Shown piece by piece: positions 18,196-27,935 of a DNA stretch of 64,000 bases. The notes under the pieces are model-generated. The model had not been told where the DNA came from, made no database searches, and saw only the letters and a list, made by a program, of their open reading frames with translations. The DNA is from Bacteroidetes bacterium HGW-Bacteroidetes-5. Its GTDB lineage: Bacteria; Bacteroidota; Bacteroidia; Bacteroidales; UBA932. The position numbers were made by a program, and so were the translations under genes. Position 1 is the stretch's first letter. Each line of letters opens with the position of its first letter. The stretch is taken from positions 1,116,001 to 1,180,000 of the forward strand of contig PHDC01000001.1 of assembly GCA_002842515.1 (NCBI GenBank), given 5' to 3'.

Positions 18196-19195
18196 TTTTC
18201 AATACTTTCTTTTCAATATTATACTTTGTTACATCCATACCAAAGTTGAGTCTGTAACGCTCAACGAGGTTGTCGATCTCCGAAAGAGATTTCTTTCCAA
18301 AATTCCTGAACTTCATAAGCTCTGTCCTTTGTAAAGAGACCAGGTCGGCCAGAGTATCGATATCTGCAGCTTTAAGGCAGTTCAACGCTCTTACGGATAG
18401 CTCCATATCGGCCAGTTTAGTCATAAGAAGATGGCGCATACGGAGTGACTCCTCATCCAGCTCATTACTTACAACCTCAATTGGTGTCTCCAAAGTTATC
18501 TTCTCATCTGAGAATAGCATAAAGTGATGGATCAGAATTTTGGCTGCCTCTTTAAGCGCATCTTTAGGGTGAATCGAACCATCTGTAGTTATCTCTAAAT
18601 TTAACTTCTCGTAGTCTGTCTTCTGCTCAACACGCCAGTTTTCTACAGAGAACTTTACATTCTTGATAGGTGTAAAGATGGAGTCAATTGGAATTAGTCC
18701 AAATGGCGCATCTTCAACACGATTTTCCTCTGCAGGTACATATCCTCTACCCTTTCCGATTCTGAATTCAATTGAGAGAGTAACCGACGGCTCCATAGAA
18801 CATATATGAAGATCCGGGTTGAGGACCTTGAAAGAAGAGAGTTGTTTAGAAATATCTTCTGCAGTAAACTGCTGTTTTCCGCTAACCGTAATGTTTACAA
18901 TCTCTGAATCCTCTCCCTCTACCATTCGTTTAAAACGAACTTGCTTGAGATTCAATATGATATCAACTACTGTTTCGATAACTCCGGGTATAGTTGCAAA
19001 TTCGTGATCTACTCCCTGAAACCTTACAGCGGTGATAGCATGACCCTCAAGAGACGACAGCAGAATACGGCGCAAAGCGTTTCCTACTGTTATACCGTAT
19101 CCCGGCTCCAGTGGACGAAACTCAAAGCGACCGAAAGTTTCGGTAGCGTCAAGCATTATTACCTTATCGGGTTTTTGAAATGCTAAAATTGCCAT
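18185..19195 (-). CDS. rpoA: DNA-directed RNA polymerase subunit alpha
   Basis: A 336-residue alpha subunit. The N-terminal dimerisation domain (about 1-235) has [21 protein letters not shown] and [10 protein letters not shown]; the C-terminal domain (about 255-320) has [15 protein letters not shown] and FGKKSLSEI. The frame extends 10 codons further upstream, but [12 protein letters not shown] at 19195 is the expected N-terminus and lies 7 bases after the rpsD stop. Standard position between rpsD and rplQ. Confidence 0.97.
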   Translation of the reverse strand: MAILAFQKPDKVIMLDATETFGRFEFRPLEPGYGITVGNALRRILLSSLEGHAITAVRFQGVDHEFATIPGVIETVVDIILNLKQVRFKRMVEGEDSEIVNITVSGKQQFTAEDISKQLSSFKVLNPDLHICSMEPSVTLSIEFRIGKGRGYVPAEENRVEDAPFGLIPIDSIFTPIKNVKFSVENWRVEQKTDYEKLNLEITTDGSIHPKDALKEAAKILIHHFMLFSDEKITLETPIEVVSNELDEESLRMRHLLMTKLADMELSVRALNCLKAADIDTLADLVSLQRTELMKFRNFGKKSLSEIDNLVERYRLNFGMDVTKYNIEKKVLKNEA

Positions 19196-19202
19196 TTTTT
19201 TA

Positions 19203-19808
19203 TTATTTAGAGTATAACTCAACAATTAACTGCTCGTTTATAGTCTCCGGAACTTCGCTCCTTAGAGGCATATTTAAATATTTACCTGAGAGCGATGTAC
19301 CATCCCACTCAATCCAAGAGTGTCTGGCAGCACCACGAGAGATGTTGTTTTGAATAACCTCCAGACTTTTTGATCTTTCGCGTACAGATACTATGTCACC
19401 AGGCTTAACTATGGTGGAAGGAATACTGCACATCTCACCGTTTAAAACGATATGACGGTGAATAACCAGCTGTCTTGCGGCAGCACGGCTAGGTGCAATA
19501 CCCATACGAAACACTAGATTGTCAATCCTTGATTCAAGCAGTAAAATAAGGTTTTCACCTTTACGGCCTTTCATTCTGGATGCTTTATCGTATAGATTTC
19601 TGAACTGTCTCTCAAGAAGCCCATAGGTATATTTAACCTTCTGTTTCTCTTTAAGCTGGATTCCGTACTCCGAAGTTTTCTTACGCTTCTTAGCCAGTCC
19701 GTGCTGTCCCGGAGGGTAGTTCTTCTTCTCGTAACTTTTATCCGGACCAAATATTGGTTCTCCAAATTTGCGGGCGATTTTTGTGGTAGGCCCTGTATAT
19801 CTTGCCAT
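19203..19808 (-). CDS. rpsD: 30S ribosomal protein S4
   Basis: A 201-residue primary 16S rRNA-binding protein that nucleates small-subunit assembly. It starts [18 protein letters not shown] and lacks the N-terminal cysteine zinc cluster. The S4 domain ([20 protein letters not shown]) is at about 90-150. Length is normal. Alpha operon, between rpsK and rpoA. Confidence 0.97.
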   Translation of the reverse strand: MARYTGPTTKIARKFGEPIFGPDKSYEKKNYPPGQHGLAKKRKKTSEYGIQLKEKQKVKYTYGLLERQFRNLYDKASRMKGRKGENLILLLESRIDNLVFRMGIAPSRAAARQLVIHRHIVLNGEMCSIPSTIVKPGDIVSVRERSKSLEVIQNNISRGAARHSWIEWDGTSLSGKYLNMPLRSEVPETINEQLIVELYSK

Positions 19809-19838
19809 GTTAAAACGTTTATTATGATTTTAAAAAGG

Positions 19839-20231
19839 TTAAACTCTGCGGCGTCCTTTAGGACGGCATCCATTATGAGGAAGTGGAGTAACGTCAATAA
19901 TTTCGGTTACTTCAATACCTGCTCCGTGAATAGTACGAATTGCAGACTCACGTCCGGCACCCGGCCCCTTAACATAGACCTTAACCTTGCGAAGACCTAA
20001 ATCATAAGCCACCTTGGCACAATCTTCTGCAGCTGTCTGAGCTGCGTAAGGAGTGTTCTTCTTTGAACCTCTGAATCCCATTTTACCTGCAGATGACCAA
20101 CTTATAACCTGGCCTGTGCTGTTTGTAAGGGATACAATAATGTTGTTGAAGGTAGATGAAATGTGTGCCTGACCTAACGCATCAACCTTTACAATTTTTT
20201 TCTTATTTGTTGTTCCTGTCTTTCTTGCCAT
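19839..20231 (-). CDS. rpsK: 30S ribosomal protein S11
   Basis: A 130-residue platform protein of the small subunit. Conserved [29 protein letters not shown] and the basic end [15 protein letters not shown] are present. It follows rpsM after 10 bases. Confidence 0.97.
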   Translation of the reverse strand: MARKTGTTNKKKIVKVDALGQAHISSTFNNIIVSLTNSTGQVISWSSAGKMGFRGSKKNTPYAAQTAAEDCAKVAYDLGLRKVKVYVKGPGAGRESAIRTIHGAGIEVTEIIDVTPLPHNGCRPKGRRRV

Positions 20232-20241
20232 GATCTAGGTT

Positions 20242-20619
20242 CTATTTAGTTGCTTTCTTCTTGTTAGCTACAGTTTTCTTCTTACCCTTACGTGTACGGG
20301 CATTGTTTTTTGTGGACTGACCGCGAACAGGAAGCCCAAGACGGTGACGAATACCCCTGTAACAACCAATATCCATCAGTCGTTTAATGTTCGTCTGAAC
20401 TGAAGAGCGTAGCTCACCCTCAATTTTGTACTCCTCCGCAATGGTTCCCCTTATTGCAGCAATCTGATCGTCATTCCAGTCCTTTACTTTTGTATTGAAA
20501 TCGATGCCGTTTTTGGCAAGGATTTTCTGGGCAGAACTGCTTCCGATCCCGTAGATATAGGTTAAACCTATCTCTCCTCGTTTGTTTTTTGGTAAATCAA
20601 CTCCGGCTATACGTGCCAT
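20242..20619 (-). CDS. rpsM: 30S ribosomal protein S13
   Basis: A 125-residue small-subunit head protein contacting the P-site tRNA and the B1 bridges. Starts [21 protein letters not shown] and ends in the basic tail [17 protein letters not shown]. Normal length. First S-protein gene after rpmJ. Confidence 0.97.
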   Translation of the reverse strand: MARIAGVDLPKNKRGEIGLTYIYGIGSSSAQKILAKNGIDFNTKVKDWNDDQIAAIRGTIAEEYKIEGELRSSVQTNIKRLMDIGCYRGIRHRLGLPVRGQSTKNNARTRKGKKKTVANKKKATK

Positions 20620-20655
20620 AATTTATCTTTTCTCTTTAATGTTTACAATTAAAAA

Positions 20656-20772
20656 TTATCCCTGACGCATTTTGAACTTAGGGGTTTTTTTGCAGATCAC
20701 ATAAAGGCGTCCTTTACGCTTTACTATCTTACAATCTTCGCTGCGCTTCTTAATGGATGCTTTAACTTTCAT
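20656..20772 (-). CDS. rpmJ: 50S ribosomal protein L36
   Basis: A 38-residue protein, [20 protein letters not shown] at its start and ending KFKMRQG. Its place between infA and rpsM is canonical. Zinc-binding L36 has three Cys and a His; here only C14 and C27 remain, while the first Cys is Ser11 and the His is Phe33. Zinc binding is therefore unlikely or altered. Confidence 0.95.
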   Translation of the reverse strand: MKVKASIKKRSEDCKIVKRKGRLYVICKKTPKFKMRQG

Positions 20773-20784
20773 ATTATCTAAATT

Positions 20785-21003
20785 TTATTTGTATCTGAAA
20801 GAAATTCTTCCTTTTGTTAAATCATAAGGTGACATCTCAACTCTCACTCTATCTCCCGGTAAAATACGAATATAGTGCATTCTCATCTTTCCGGAGATAT
20901 GGGCGATTATTACGTGCCCGTTATCCAGCTCTACGCGAAACATCGCGTTTGACAGGGCTTCAATTATTGTTCCCTCTTTCTCAATAGCAGCTTGTTTTGC
21001 CAT
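20785..21003 (-). CDS. infA: Translation initiation factor IF-1
   Basis: A 72-residue single OB-fold protein that blocks the A site during initiation. [20 protein letters not shown], then [20 protein letters not shown] and the closing [10 protein letters not shown] are family-typical. Between map and rpmJ as in many bacteria. Confidence 0.97.
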   Translation of the reverse strand: MAKQAAIEKEGTIIEALSNAMFRVELDNGHVIIAHISGKMRMHYIRILPGDRVRVEMSPYDLTKGRISFRYK

Positions 21004-21022
21004 CCGAAATAATCCTTATAAT

Positions 21023-21793
21023 TTAAATATTATTATTCTCAATGTACTCAAATGTAGATAAGACCCTCGGTTTACCCTTCGTTATTGCTACCGTAAGTTC
21101 GTAGTGTGCCGAATTTTTTTTGTCTGCAGTGCTCAATGTCCAGCCATCTTTGTGCATATGGACCGATCTCTCCCCGGCGTTAACCATAGGTTCAATACAA
21201 ATTACCATACCCTCCTGAAGCTTTTTACCCTGACCTCTGCTTCCGAAATTCGGAACCTCCGGTGCCTCGTGAAGTTTCTTACCTATACCGTGCCCGACCA
21301 TCTCTCTCACAACGGAAAATCCGTTTTTCTCACAATGTTGTTGTATTGCAGAAGAGATATCTCCGATTCTGTTTCCGTTAACTGCTTTCTCAATACCAAG
21401 GTAAAGAGACTCTTTAGTTACACGCAGAAGCTTCTTACTCTCTTCCGAAATATTCCCCACCGGGAAGGTGTAGGCGGAATCTCCGTAAAACCCTTTGTAG
21501 ATTGTGCCGCAGTCTACGGAGATAATATCTCCTTCAACCAGACGGTAATCCGATGCAAATCCGTGGACTATAACATCGTTTACAGATATACAAAGTGTAT
21601 AGGGAAATCCCCCGTAACCAAGGAATGCCGGCTCTGCGCCATTATCCCGGATGTAAGTTTCGGCGATTCTATTGAGTTCGAGCGTTGTTACACCCGGAAC
21701 AATGTGCCTTCCTACCTCCGCAAGAGTTTTTGAAACTAAGAGAGCATTCTCTCTTAACAACTCAATCTCTTCCTCGGTTTTTAATCTTATCAT
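21023..21793 (-). CDS. map: Type I methionine aminopeptidase
   Basis: A 256-residue dimetal enzyme removing initiator methionine. The pita-bread fold is recognised by VDCGTIYKGFYGD (Asp ligands), GHGIGKKLHEAPEVPNFG (His ligand), GMVICIEPMVN (Glu) and a C-terminal HYELTVAIT (Glu). No N-terminal zinc-finger extension. It sits between secY and infA; adk is absent from this position. Confidence 0.97.
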   Translation of the reverse strand: MIRLKTEEEIELLRENALLVSKTLAEVGRHIVPGVTTLELNRIAETYIRDNGAEPAFLGYGGFPYTLCISVNDVIVHGFASDYRLVEGDIISVDCGTIYKGFYGDSAYTFPVGNISEESKKLLRVTKESLYLGIEKAVNGNRIGDISSAIQQHCEKNGFSVVREMVGHGIGKKLHEAPEVPNFGSRGQGKKLQEGMVICIEPMVNAGERSVHMHKDGWTLSTADKKNSAHYELTVAITKGKPRVLSTFEYIENNNI

Positions 21794-21816
21794 CTTTCAA
21801 AGAACTTGAGATTCAA

Positions 21817-23139
21817 TTACATCGCCGAACGACCTTTAAGACGTCCTGTCTTCATAAGGCCATCGTAGTGACGCATCAGCAAATGACTCTCTATCTGCTG
21901 TAACGTATCCAAAACCACACCTACAAGAATCAATAACGAGGTTCCTCCGTAAAACTGAGCAAACTGGTTATTAACTCCCAGCATTGAAGCAAAAGCCGGC
22001 ATTATAGCTACGAGTGCGAGAAATATCGAACCCGGAAGTGTAATACGAGACATAATTGCATCCAAATACTCTGCGGTCTTCTTGCCAGGTTTTATTCCGG
22101 GGATAAAACCGCCATTCTTCTTCATATCATCTGCCATCATAGTCGGGTTCACAGTTACTGCCGTGTAGAAGTAAGTGAAAGCCATAACCATCAGGCCGAA
22201 AATAAGATTGTACCAAACTCCCATAGGGTTGGTAAGAGCAGCAGCAATTCCGCGGGTAGCGTCAAAACCTGAAAAAATGAGAGGGAACATCATCAAAGCC
22301 TGAGCAAAGATAATTGGCATAACTCCTGCCGCATTTATCTTTAGAGGTATGTACTGACGAACCCCGCCATACTGTTTGTTACCAACGATTCTTTTGGCAT
22401 ACTGTACCGGAATCTTACGAGTCCCCTGAACAAGTGCTATTGTTGCAACGAACACAAAGAACAGTACAATAAGTTCAACTATGAGCATAAGGATACCACC
22501 GCCTGCTGTCTGATTGATTCTGGCTCCACCCTCGGCTAAAAGGGCAAAAGGCATACGAGCAACGATACCGACCATGATTATGAGGGAAATACCATTACCT
22601 AAGCCGCGATCGGTAATTCTCTCTCCTAACCACATTATGAACATAGTTCCGCCAATGAGAACAACAGTGGCAAAAACATTAAATGTGAAACTATCAAATA
22701 AAAACGCGCTCGGTGGTAGCTGTACGTGCAGATTTGCCATATAGGCAGGACCCTGTAGTGCAAGTATTGCAATTGTCAGATAGCGTGTCCACTGATTCAT
22801 TTTTCTTCTTCCGCTCTCCCCCTCTCTCTGCATTCTCTGGAAGTATGGTATCATAATTCCTAAAAGCTGAATTACGATAGATGCCGATATATAAGGCATC
22901 ACACCAAGGGCAAATATAGAGGCGTTACCGAAAGCTCCTCCCGAAAACATATTTAGCAGCCCCAACAGACCAGAAGATGCCTGTGACTGAAGGTTCGCAA
23001 GTTGAGTAGGATCTATACCCGGTAAAACCACATAACTTCCCAAGCGATAGACAAGCAGCAAAAGAAGAGTGTAGACTATCCTTTTGCGCAGCTCCTCAAT
23101 CTTGAAGATATTTTTAATTGTATCGATCAGTTTTTTCAT
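21817..23139 (-). CDS. secY: Preprotein translocase subunit SecY
   Basis: A 440-residue ten-helix channel protein of the Sec translocon. Visible are the first helix (VYTLLLLLVYRLGSYVVLPG), the plug-region glycines (SGLLGLLNMFSGGA), and the basic cytoplasmic loop QGTRKIPVQYAKRIVG. Canonical position between rplO and map. Confidence 0.97.
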   Translation of the reverse strand: MKKLIDTIKNIFKIEELRKRIVYTLLLLLVYRLGSYVVLPGIDPTQLANLQSQASSGLLGLLNMFSGGAFGNASIFALGVMPYISASIVIQLLGIMIPYFQRMQREGESGRRKMNQWTRYLTIAILALQGPAYMANLHVQLPPSAFLFDSFTFNVFATVVLIGGTMFIMWLGERITDRGLGNGISLIIMVGIVARMPFALLAEGGARINQTAGGGILMLIVELIVLFFVFVATIALVQGTRKIPVQYAKRIVGNKQYGGVRQYIPLKINAAGVMPIIFAQALMMFPLIFSGFDATRGIAAALTNPMGVWYNLIFGLMVMAFTYFYTAVTVNPTMMADDMKKNGGFIPGIKPGKKTAEYLDAIMSRITLPGSIFLALVAIMPAFASMLGVNNQFAQFYGGTSLLILVGVVLDTLQQIESHLLMRHYDGLMKTGRLKGRSAM

Positions 23140-23147
23140 TGTATAGT

Positions 23148-23594
23148 CTAGATTATTGTAGCTGTTCCTTGTTGAGCTTCAATCTGGGCTACTGCAGTTT
23201 TTGAAAATGCGTGAGCCGATATATCCAGTTTAATGGTCAATGTTCCGTTTCCAAGGACTTTAACCTTGTGATTTTTGGATACAAGACCTGCATCTATAAG
23301 TGTATCAATAGTTAGTGTGCTTACCTCCATCTTCTCTGCAAGGGTTTGAAGAGTAGAGAGGTTAACAGCCTTAAATTCAACTCTGTTTATGTTGTTGAAT
23401 CCAAATTTTGGAAGGCGTCTCTGTAGAGGCATCTGCCCCCCTTCGAATCCTTTTTTACGAGAGTATCCCGATCTTGACTGAGCACCTTTATGACCGCGGG
23501 TAGATGTCCCGCCGTGACCCGACCCCTCGCCGCGTCCGATCCTTTTCTCTCTTCCCAAGGATCCTGTCGAAGGTGTAAGATTATGTAATTTCAT
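23148..23594 (-). CDS. rplO: 50S ribosomal protein L15
   Basis: A 148-residue large-subunit protein. The Gly/Arg-rich N-terminus (RGEGSGHGGTSTRGHKGAQS) and FEGGQMPLQRRLPKFGF are diagnostic. It precedes secY by 8 bases. Confidence 0.97.
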   Translation of the reverse strand: MKLHNLTPSTGSLGREKRIGRGEGSGHGGTSTRGHKGAQSRSGYSRKKGFEGGQMPLQRRLPKFGFNNINRVEFKAVNLSTLQTLAEKMEVSTLTIDTLIDAGLVSKNHKVKVLGNGTLTIKLDISAHAFSKTAVAQIEAQQGTATII

Positions 23595-23609
23595 TTATAA
23601 AATCTCCTA

Positions 23610-23792
23610 TTAGTTAATTACTTCAACTTTAACAAGGTGCAAAACCTTATCTACCATTCCCTTGTAAACAGGATTCATCTCAATCTCCACTGACTGGTGT
23701 ATTCTACGGATACCGAGAGTAAGTAAGGTTGCCTCCTGCTTCTTAGTAGCACTGTTTTTACTTTTAACCTGTGTAACTTTTACTTTAGACAT
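23610..23792 (-). CDS. rpmD: 50S ribosomal protein L30
   Basis: A 60-residue protein: VKVTQVKSKNSATKKQEATL, then LGIRRIHQSVE and MVDKVLHLVKVE. Normal length and place between rpsE and rplO. Confidence 0.96.
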   Translation of the reverse strand: MSKVKVTQVKSKNSATKKQEATLLTLGIRRIHQSVEIEMNPVYKGMVDKVLHLVKVEVIN

Positions 23793-23805
23793 TTCAATTT
23801 CCTCC

Positions 23806-24324
23806 TTAACCGTTAAAAACTCTGTTCATTGGTATACCACGCAAACCAGCAACGGTATATGCATCACGCATCTCAAGAAGGGCAGCGACAGTTGCCTTTA
23901 CAAGGTTGTGAGGATTTGAAGATCCTTTAGATTTTGCCAGAACATCGTGTATTCCAACTGACTCAAACACTGCACGCATCGCACCCCCTGCCTTCACTCC
24001 TGTTCCTGCAGCAGCCGGTTTCATAAATACTCTTGCACCGCCAAATTTGGCCGTTTGCTCGTGAGGTATAGTCTGTTTGCTAAGTGGAATCTTTACTAGA
24101 TTTTTCTTTGCATCCTCTATCCCTTTTGAGATAGCAGTTGTTACCTCATTGGCTTTACCAAGACCGTAACCGACAACACCTTTTTCATCTCCCACAACCA
24201 CGATGGCTGCAAAACTGAAGTGGCGTCCCCCTTTAGTTACTTTGGTAACTCTTTTAATCGCAACCAATCTGTCTTTTAGCTCTAGATCGGTAGTCTTAAC
24301 TTTTTTTACGTTTGTATTTGTCAT
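23806..24324 (-). CDS. rpsE: 30S ribosomal protein S5
   Basis: A 172-residue protein important for decoding accuracy. It has [19 protein letters not shown] and the C-terminal domain [19 protein letters not shown]. The frame is open 14 codons further upstream, but that would overlap rplR; the ATG at 24324 ([10 protein letters not shown]) gives an 10-base gap and the expected N-terminus. Confidence 0.96.
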   Translation of the reverse strand: MTNTNVKKVKTTDLELKDRLVAIKRVTKVTKGGRHFSFAAIVVVGDEKGVVGYGLGKANEVTTAISKGIEDAKKNLVKIPLSKQTIPHEQTAKFGGARVFMKPAAAGTGVKAGGAMRAVFESVGIHDVLAKSKGSSNPHNLVKATVAALLEMRDAYTVAGLRGIPMNRVFNG

Positions 24325-24334
24325 ACTCAATATC

Positions 24335-24697
24335 TTAGAATTTAAGACCACCTTCACGGGCGGCATCTGCTAAACTTTTAACTCTTCCGTGATAGAGGTA
24401 GCCTCCGCGGTCGAATGATACCTGTGAGATACCCTTCTCTATTGCGCGTTTCGCCGCCAATTTACCTACCATTTTTGCTACTTCGATACCAGGTTTTCCT
24501 TTGCACTCAGATACAATCTCCTTATCCATAGAGCTTGCAGATGCGAGAGTAACCGCGTCGATATCATTAATGAGCTGAACATAAATCTGTTTATTGCTCC
24601 TGAATACACACATTCTAGGTTGATCGGCTGTACCGTTAACCACTTTACGAATGCGCATCCGTATCCTGTCTCTTCTTTCTATTTTACTTAAAGCCAT
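24335..24697 (-). CDS. rplR: 50S ribosomal protein L18
   Basis: A 120-residue 5S rRNA-binding protein. [19 protein letters not shown] and the C-terminal [20 protein letters not shown] are conserved. Between rplF and rpsE. Confidence 0.97.
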   Translation of the reverse strand: MALSKIERRDRIRMRIRKVVNGTADQPRMCVFRSNKQIYVQLINDIDAVTLASASSMDKEIVSECKGKPGIEVAKMVGKLAAKRAIEKGISQVSFDRGGYLYHGRVKSLADAAREGGLKF

Positions 24698-24711
24698 AAA
24701 TCCTCCACTTG

Positions 24712-25272
24712 TTATTTAGCGCTGGCCGACTTTCCGGCTTTGCGACGAAGTTGTTCACCTACAAACTTAATACCTTTACCTTTATATGGTTCAGGCTTGC
24801 GCAGAGAGCGCAGTTTTGCCGCAACCATTCCAAGCAGTTGCTTGTCGTGGCTGAAAAGTGAAAGAATTGGCGCCTGCCCCTTCTTTACAGCCTCTGTAGT
24901 TGCTTTAATCTCCTTTGGCAGCATTACGTGGATATCGTGTGAGTATCCAAGACTCATTTCGAGTATCTGCTCCTTAGCTTCAACGCGGTAACCAACACCC
25001 ACAAACTCTTGTCTAATGGTGTATCCGGTATGTACTCCGGTAACCATATTCTGAATGAGTGAGCGATATAGACCGTGCATAGAGCGATGTCTTGGCTGAT
25101 CTGTCGGTCTTGAAACGTGAACCACATTTCCCTCTACGGTAACTTTTATATCGGCATCCACCTTTTGCGAAAGTTCTCCGAGCGGGCCTTTAACCTTAAC
25201 CACATTGTCGGAACCAACGCTAAGCGTGACTCCGGCCGGAAGGTTTACAGGTAATTTTCCTATTCGTGACAT
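24712..25272 (-). CDS. rplF: 50S ribosomal protein L6
   Basis: A 186-residue two-domain protein near the factor-binding site. It opens [17 protein letters not shown]; the C-terminal signature [20 protein letters not shown] is clear. Normal length. Confidence 0.97.
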   Translation of the reverse strand: MSRIGKLPVNLPAGVTLSVGSDNVVKVKGPLGELSQKVDADIKVTVEGNVVHVSRPTDQPRHRSMHGLYRSLIQNMVTGVHTGYTIRQEFVGVGYRVEAKEQILEMSLGYSHDIHVMLPKEIKATTEAVKKGQAPILSLFSHDKQLLGMVAAKLRSLRKPEPYKGKGIKFVGEQLRRKAGKSASAK

Positions 25273-25299
25273 TATTTGTACTTTATTAAATATTATTCA

Positions 25300-25695
25300 T
25301 TAATATACATAGCAGACAACCTCTCCGCCTACATTATACTCTTTTGCCTCTTTGTCTGTTATTAGCCCTTTTGAGCTTGATATAACGGCAATTCCAAGGC
25401 CATTAAGTACTCTTGGCATATCCTCTACGCCGGCGTACTGCCTTAAACCGGGTCTGCTGACTCTTACTATCTTCTTGATTGCAGACTTTTTAGTCTCAGG
25501 ATGATATTTAAGAGCAATCTTAATTGTGCCGAAAGGTTTCCCTTCAACAAGTTTATAGCTTATAATGTAACCCTTTTCGTGAAGAATACGGGTCAATTCA
25601 AGCTTCATTTTTGACGCAGGGATCTCCACAATTTTGTGCCCTGCAAGAGACGCATTGCGAACTCTTGTTAAAAAGTCTGAAATTGGATCAGTCAT
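25300..25695 (-). CDS. rpsH: 30S ribosomal protein S8
   Basis: A 131-residue 16S rRNA helix-21 binding protein and, in E. coli, the translational repressor of the spc operon. MTDPISDFLTRVRNASLAGH and the C-terminal SSSKGLITDKEA are typical. It is preceded by an unusually long 97-base spacer holding two hairpins, which is a plausible regulatory target. Confidence 0.97.
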   Translation of the reverse strand: MTDPISDFLTRVRNASLAGHKIVEIPASKMKLELTRILHEKGYIISYKLVEGKPFGTIKIALKYHPETKKSAIKKIVRVSRPGLRQYAGVEDMPRVLNGLGIAVISSSKGLITDKEAKEYNVGGEVVCYVY

Positions 25696-25719
25696 TATTG
25701 TTTTGTTTTTAGTTTATGC

Positions 25720-25786
25720 GACACTCATTATGAGTGCCCGATATCCAACTGGTAATTAATAATATATATACGTAGCTCGCGCCACG
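25720..25786 (-). promoter_or_regulatory. Structured spacer RNA between rpsN and rpsH, candidate regulatory element
   Basis: On the transcribed (minus) strand the 97-base spacer holds two hairpins. Right after the rpsN stop, CGTGGC-GCGA-GCTACG (25771-25786) makes a 6-bp stem (one G-T) closed by a GNRA tetraloop. Closer to rpsH, GGCACTCA-TAA-TGAGTGTC (25720-25738) makes an 8-bp stem (one wobble). An AT-rich linker separates them. Other gaps in this operon are mostly under 40 bases. There is no TAnnTTTG box, so a promoter is unlikely; S8 autoregulation or RNA processing is inference. Confidence 0.5.
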
Positions 25787-25792
25787 GTTTTT

Positions 25793-26062
25793 CTACCAAC
25801 TAGCTTTGCGAATGCCCGGGATAAGTCCCTTGCTGGCCATTTCACGAAACTGTATACGGCTGATGCCGAAAACACGCATAAAACCCTTTGGACGACCTGT
25901 TATTGAGCAACGGTTGTGAAGACGAACAGGGCTTGCATTCTTTGGAAGTAAATCCAAAGCAGCATAATCTCCTGCCTCTTTAAGAGCTTTGCGTTTTTCT
26001 GCGTATTTGGCACATAGTTTAGCGCGTTTTCTTTCGCGTGCCTTCATTGATTCTTTTGCCAT
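25793..26062 (-). CDS. rpsN: 30S ribosomal protein S14, zinc-free form
   Basis: An 89-residue S14 of the long, cysteine-cluster-free type: [20 protein letters not shown] and [19 protein letters not shown]. It follows rplE after 21 bases and is separated from rpsH by a structured 97-base spacer. Confidence 0.97.
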   Translation of the reverse strand: MAKESMKARERKRAKLCAKYAEKRKALKEAGDYAALDLLPKNASPVRLHNRCSITGRPKGFMRVFGISRIQFREMASKGLIPGIRKASW

Positions 26063-26083
26063 TATCTGTCTCTTAAGTTAAGA

Positions 26084-26749
26084 TTATTTCTTGATGTTTT
26101 TGAAAGGCAGTCCAAATTCACGAAGCAGAGCAAAAGCCTCTTCGTCTTTTTTAGCCGTTGTAACGAAGGTCATCTCAATACCAAGCATCTTGGTGATTTT
26201 GTCGATATCAATCTCCGGGAATATAATTTGCTCTTTTATACCCAAAGTGTAGTTACCCCTTCCGTCGAATTTTTCGCTAATTCCCTTGAAATCTCTGATA
26301 CGAGGGAGTGATACAGCTATAAGCCTCTCAAGAAACTCATACATCTTTGCAGCACGAAGAGTTGTCTTAACACCTATAGGCATACCTTTTCTCAACTTGA
26401 AGTTGGAGATATCCTTTTTAGAAAATGTCTGAACAGCTTTTTGTCCTGTAATGATTGTAAGCTCCTGCTGAGCTACATCTACCAGTTTCTTGTCACCTGT
26501 AGCGGCTCCGATACCCTGATTGATTACAATTTTCTCCAATTTTGGAACCTGCATCACTGAAGTGTATCCGAAATCTTTCTGGAGTTTTGGTACAATCTCC
26601 TCCTTATATTTTTTCTGAAGGTTTGGAATGTAGCCTTTAACCACAACCTGAGCTCCCTCTACTTTAGCAGCTTTTGAAGGTTTTTCGACCTTTGTTGTCT
26701 GAGTCTTTGCAGCTGGTTTTTTTGCAGCTCCATCTTTAGTATTTGCCAT
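26084..26749 (-). CDS. rplE: 50S ribosomal protein L5 with N-terminal extension
   Basis: A 221-residue 5S rRNA-binding protein, about 37 residues longer than usual. The conserved part begins near residue 40 ([20 protein letters not shown]) and includes [17 protein letters not shown]. The first 37 residues are a Lys/Ala/Thr-rich low-complexity tail. The ATG overlaps the rplX stop as TAATG, and there is no Met before the conserved core, so the long form appears real. Confidence 0.95.
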   Translation of the reverse strand: MANTKDGAAKKPAAKTQTTKVEKPSKAAKVEGAQVVVKGYIPNLQKKYKEEIVPKLQKDFGYTSVMQVPKLEKIVINQGIGAATGDKKLVDVAQQELTIITGQKAVQTFSKKDISNFKLRKGMPIGVKTTLRAAKMYEFLERLIAVSLPRIRDFKGISEKFDGRGNYTLGIKEQIIFPEIDIDKITKMLGIEMTFVTTAKKDEEAFALLREFGLPFKNIKK

Positions 26750-27072
26750 TATTTAATCTCCTCTCCAGATTTTTTCGCGTAACGAACTAATTTTTCTTTG
26801 TCATTCAAACGACGTCCGATCTTTGTAGGGCCTCCCTTAACAGGATCTATCACCTGAAGGTTTGAAATATGAATCGGAGCCTCCTGTTTGATAATACCAC
26901 CCTGAGGATGTTTAGCATTAGGCTTGGTATGCTTGCTTACCATGTTGATTCCCTCAACGATGGCGCGATTTTTCTCTGTAACGACCTCGAGAACTTTACC
27001 GGTTTTGCCCCGATCGTCTCCGGCATTTACATAAACTGTATCGCCCTTTTTAATATGTAATTTCTTATTCAT
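26749..27072 (-). CDS. rplX: 50S ribosomal protein L24
   Basis: A 107-residue KOW-motif assembly initiator: [20 protein letters not shown] at the start, then [19 protein letters not shown]. Normal length. Its stop overlaps the rplE start by one base. Confidence 0.97.
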   Translation of the reverse strand: MNKKLHIKKGDTVYVNAGDDRGKTGKVLEVVTEKNRAIVEGINMVSKHTKPNAKHPQGGIIKQEAPIHISNLQVIDPVKGGPTKIGRRLNDKEKLVRYAKKSGEEIK

Positions 27073-27086
27073 ATCTTCTTAAATTA

Positions 27087-27452
27087 TTATAACACCTCAG
27101 GTGCTAAAGATACAATCTTCATATAGTTGTCTCTCAACTCTCTGGCTACAGGGCCGAAGATACGTGTTCCGCGGACCTCACCCTGACTGTTTAACAACAC
27201 ACAAGCATTGTCATCAAAACGGATATATGAACCATCTGCACGACGGATCTCCTTTTTAGTACGTACGATTACCGCTTTGGAAACTGTTCCCTTTTTTGTG
27301 TCTCCACCGGGAATAGCACTTTTTACGGTAACAACAATTTTGTCGCCAACTCCGGCATAACGGCGGCGGGTTCCCCCCAATACACGTATACAAAGAACCT
27401 CCTTTGCACCGCTGTTGTCTGCCACCAATAATCTCGATTCTTGTTGTATCAT
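27087..27452 (-). CDS. rplN: 50S ribosomal protein L14
   Basis: A 121-residue protein of the intersubunit face. [36 protein letters not shown] and [19 protein letters not shown] are conserved. 2 bases after rpsQ. Confidence 0.97.
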   Translation of the reverse strand: MIQQESRLLVADNSGAKEVLCIRVLGGTRRRYAGVGDKIVVTVKSAIPGGDTKKGTVSKAVIVRTKKEIRRADGSYIRFDDNACVLLNSQGEVRGTRIFGPVARELRDNYMKIVSLAPEVL

Positions 27453-27454
27453 GG

Positions 27455-27709
27455 CTATTTAACTTTTTCTACAATTTCTACTAGTCTCCAGCGTTTAGTC
27501 TTACTCAAAGGGCGAGTCTCCATAATGCGCACCTTATCTCCTTCGCTGCACTCGTTCTTCTCGTCATGAGCTACAAACTTAGTGGTTTTATTTACGAATT
27601 TTCCGTAAATAGGGTGTTTAACTTTTCTTTTAACAGCAACAACAACAGATTTTTCCATCTTGTTACTTACCACCATTCCTATTCTTTCTTTACGAAGATT
27701 TCTTTCCAT
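27455..27709 (-). CDS. rpsQ: 30S ribosomal protein S17
   Basis: An 84-residue OB-fold 16S rRNA-binding protein: [20 protein letters not shown] and [19 protein letters not shown]. 5 bases after rpmC. Confidence 0.97.
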   Translation of the reverse strand: MERNLRKERIGMVVSNKMEKSVVVAVKRKVKHPIYGKFVNKTTKFVAHDEKNECSEGDKVRIMETRPLSKTKRWRLVEIVEKVK

Positions 27710-27714
27710 GACTT

Positions 27715-27915
27715 CTATTTGTCCTTCTTAATTTCCATTTCGCCCAATATGGTGAGCATTCTGGCAATATTTGTTTTTGCCTTATTTATTTGAGATAAAT
27801 CATCTAACGGAGAAATTGCATGGTTCATCTTAAGTCGAGAGAGGTTTGCCTTCTCGGTTTCGATGCGTTCCTTTAGATCAGTTATAGATAATTCGCGAAT
27901 TTCGGTTGCTTTCAT
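27715..27915 (-). CDS. rpmC: 50S ribosomal protein L29
   Basis: A 66-residue two-helix protein at the exit-tunnel rim: [20 protein letters not shown] and [15 protein letters not shown]. Between rplP and rpsQ as expected. Confidence 0.96.
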   Translation of the reverse strand: MKATEIRELSITDLKERIETEKANLSRLKMNHAISPLDDLSQINKAKTNIARMLTILGEMEIKKDK

Positions 27916-27935
27916 CTTATTATTTCTTCATTAAA

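Noticed and set aside
21104..21733. 209-codon open frame on the plus strand inside map
   Set aside because: It lies wholly antisense to a clear map gene, has no family resemblance and no start context. Similar antisense frames occur in rplQ (17771-18172), the nucleoside transporter (14858-15370) and the S9 peptidase (62408-62962).
26084..26749. Shorter L5 start that would remove the N-terminal tail
   Set aside because: There is no Met before the conserved core and the ATG overlaps the rplX stop, as expected for coupled genes.
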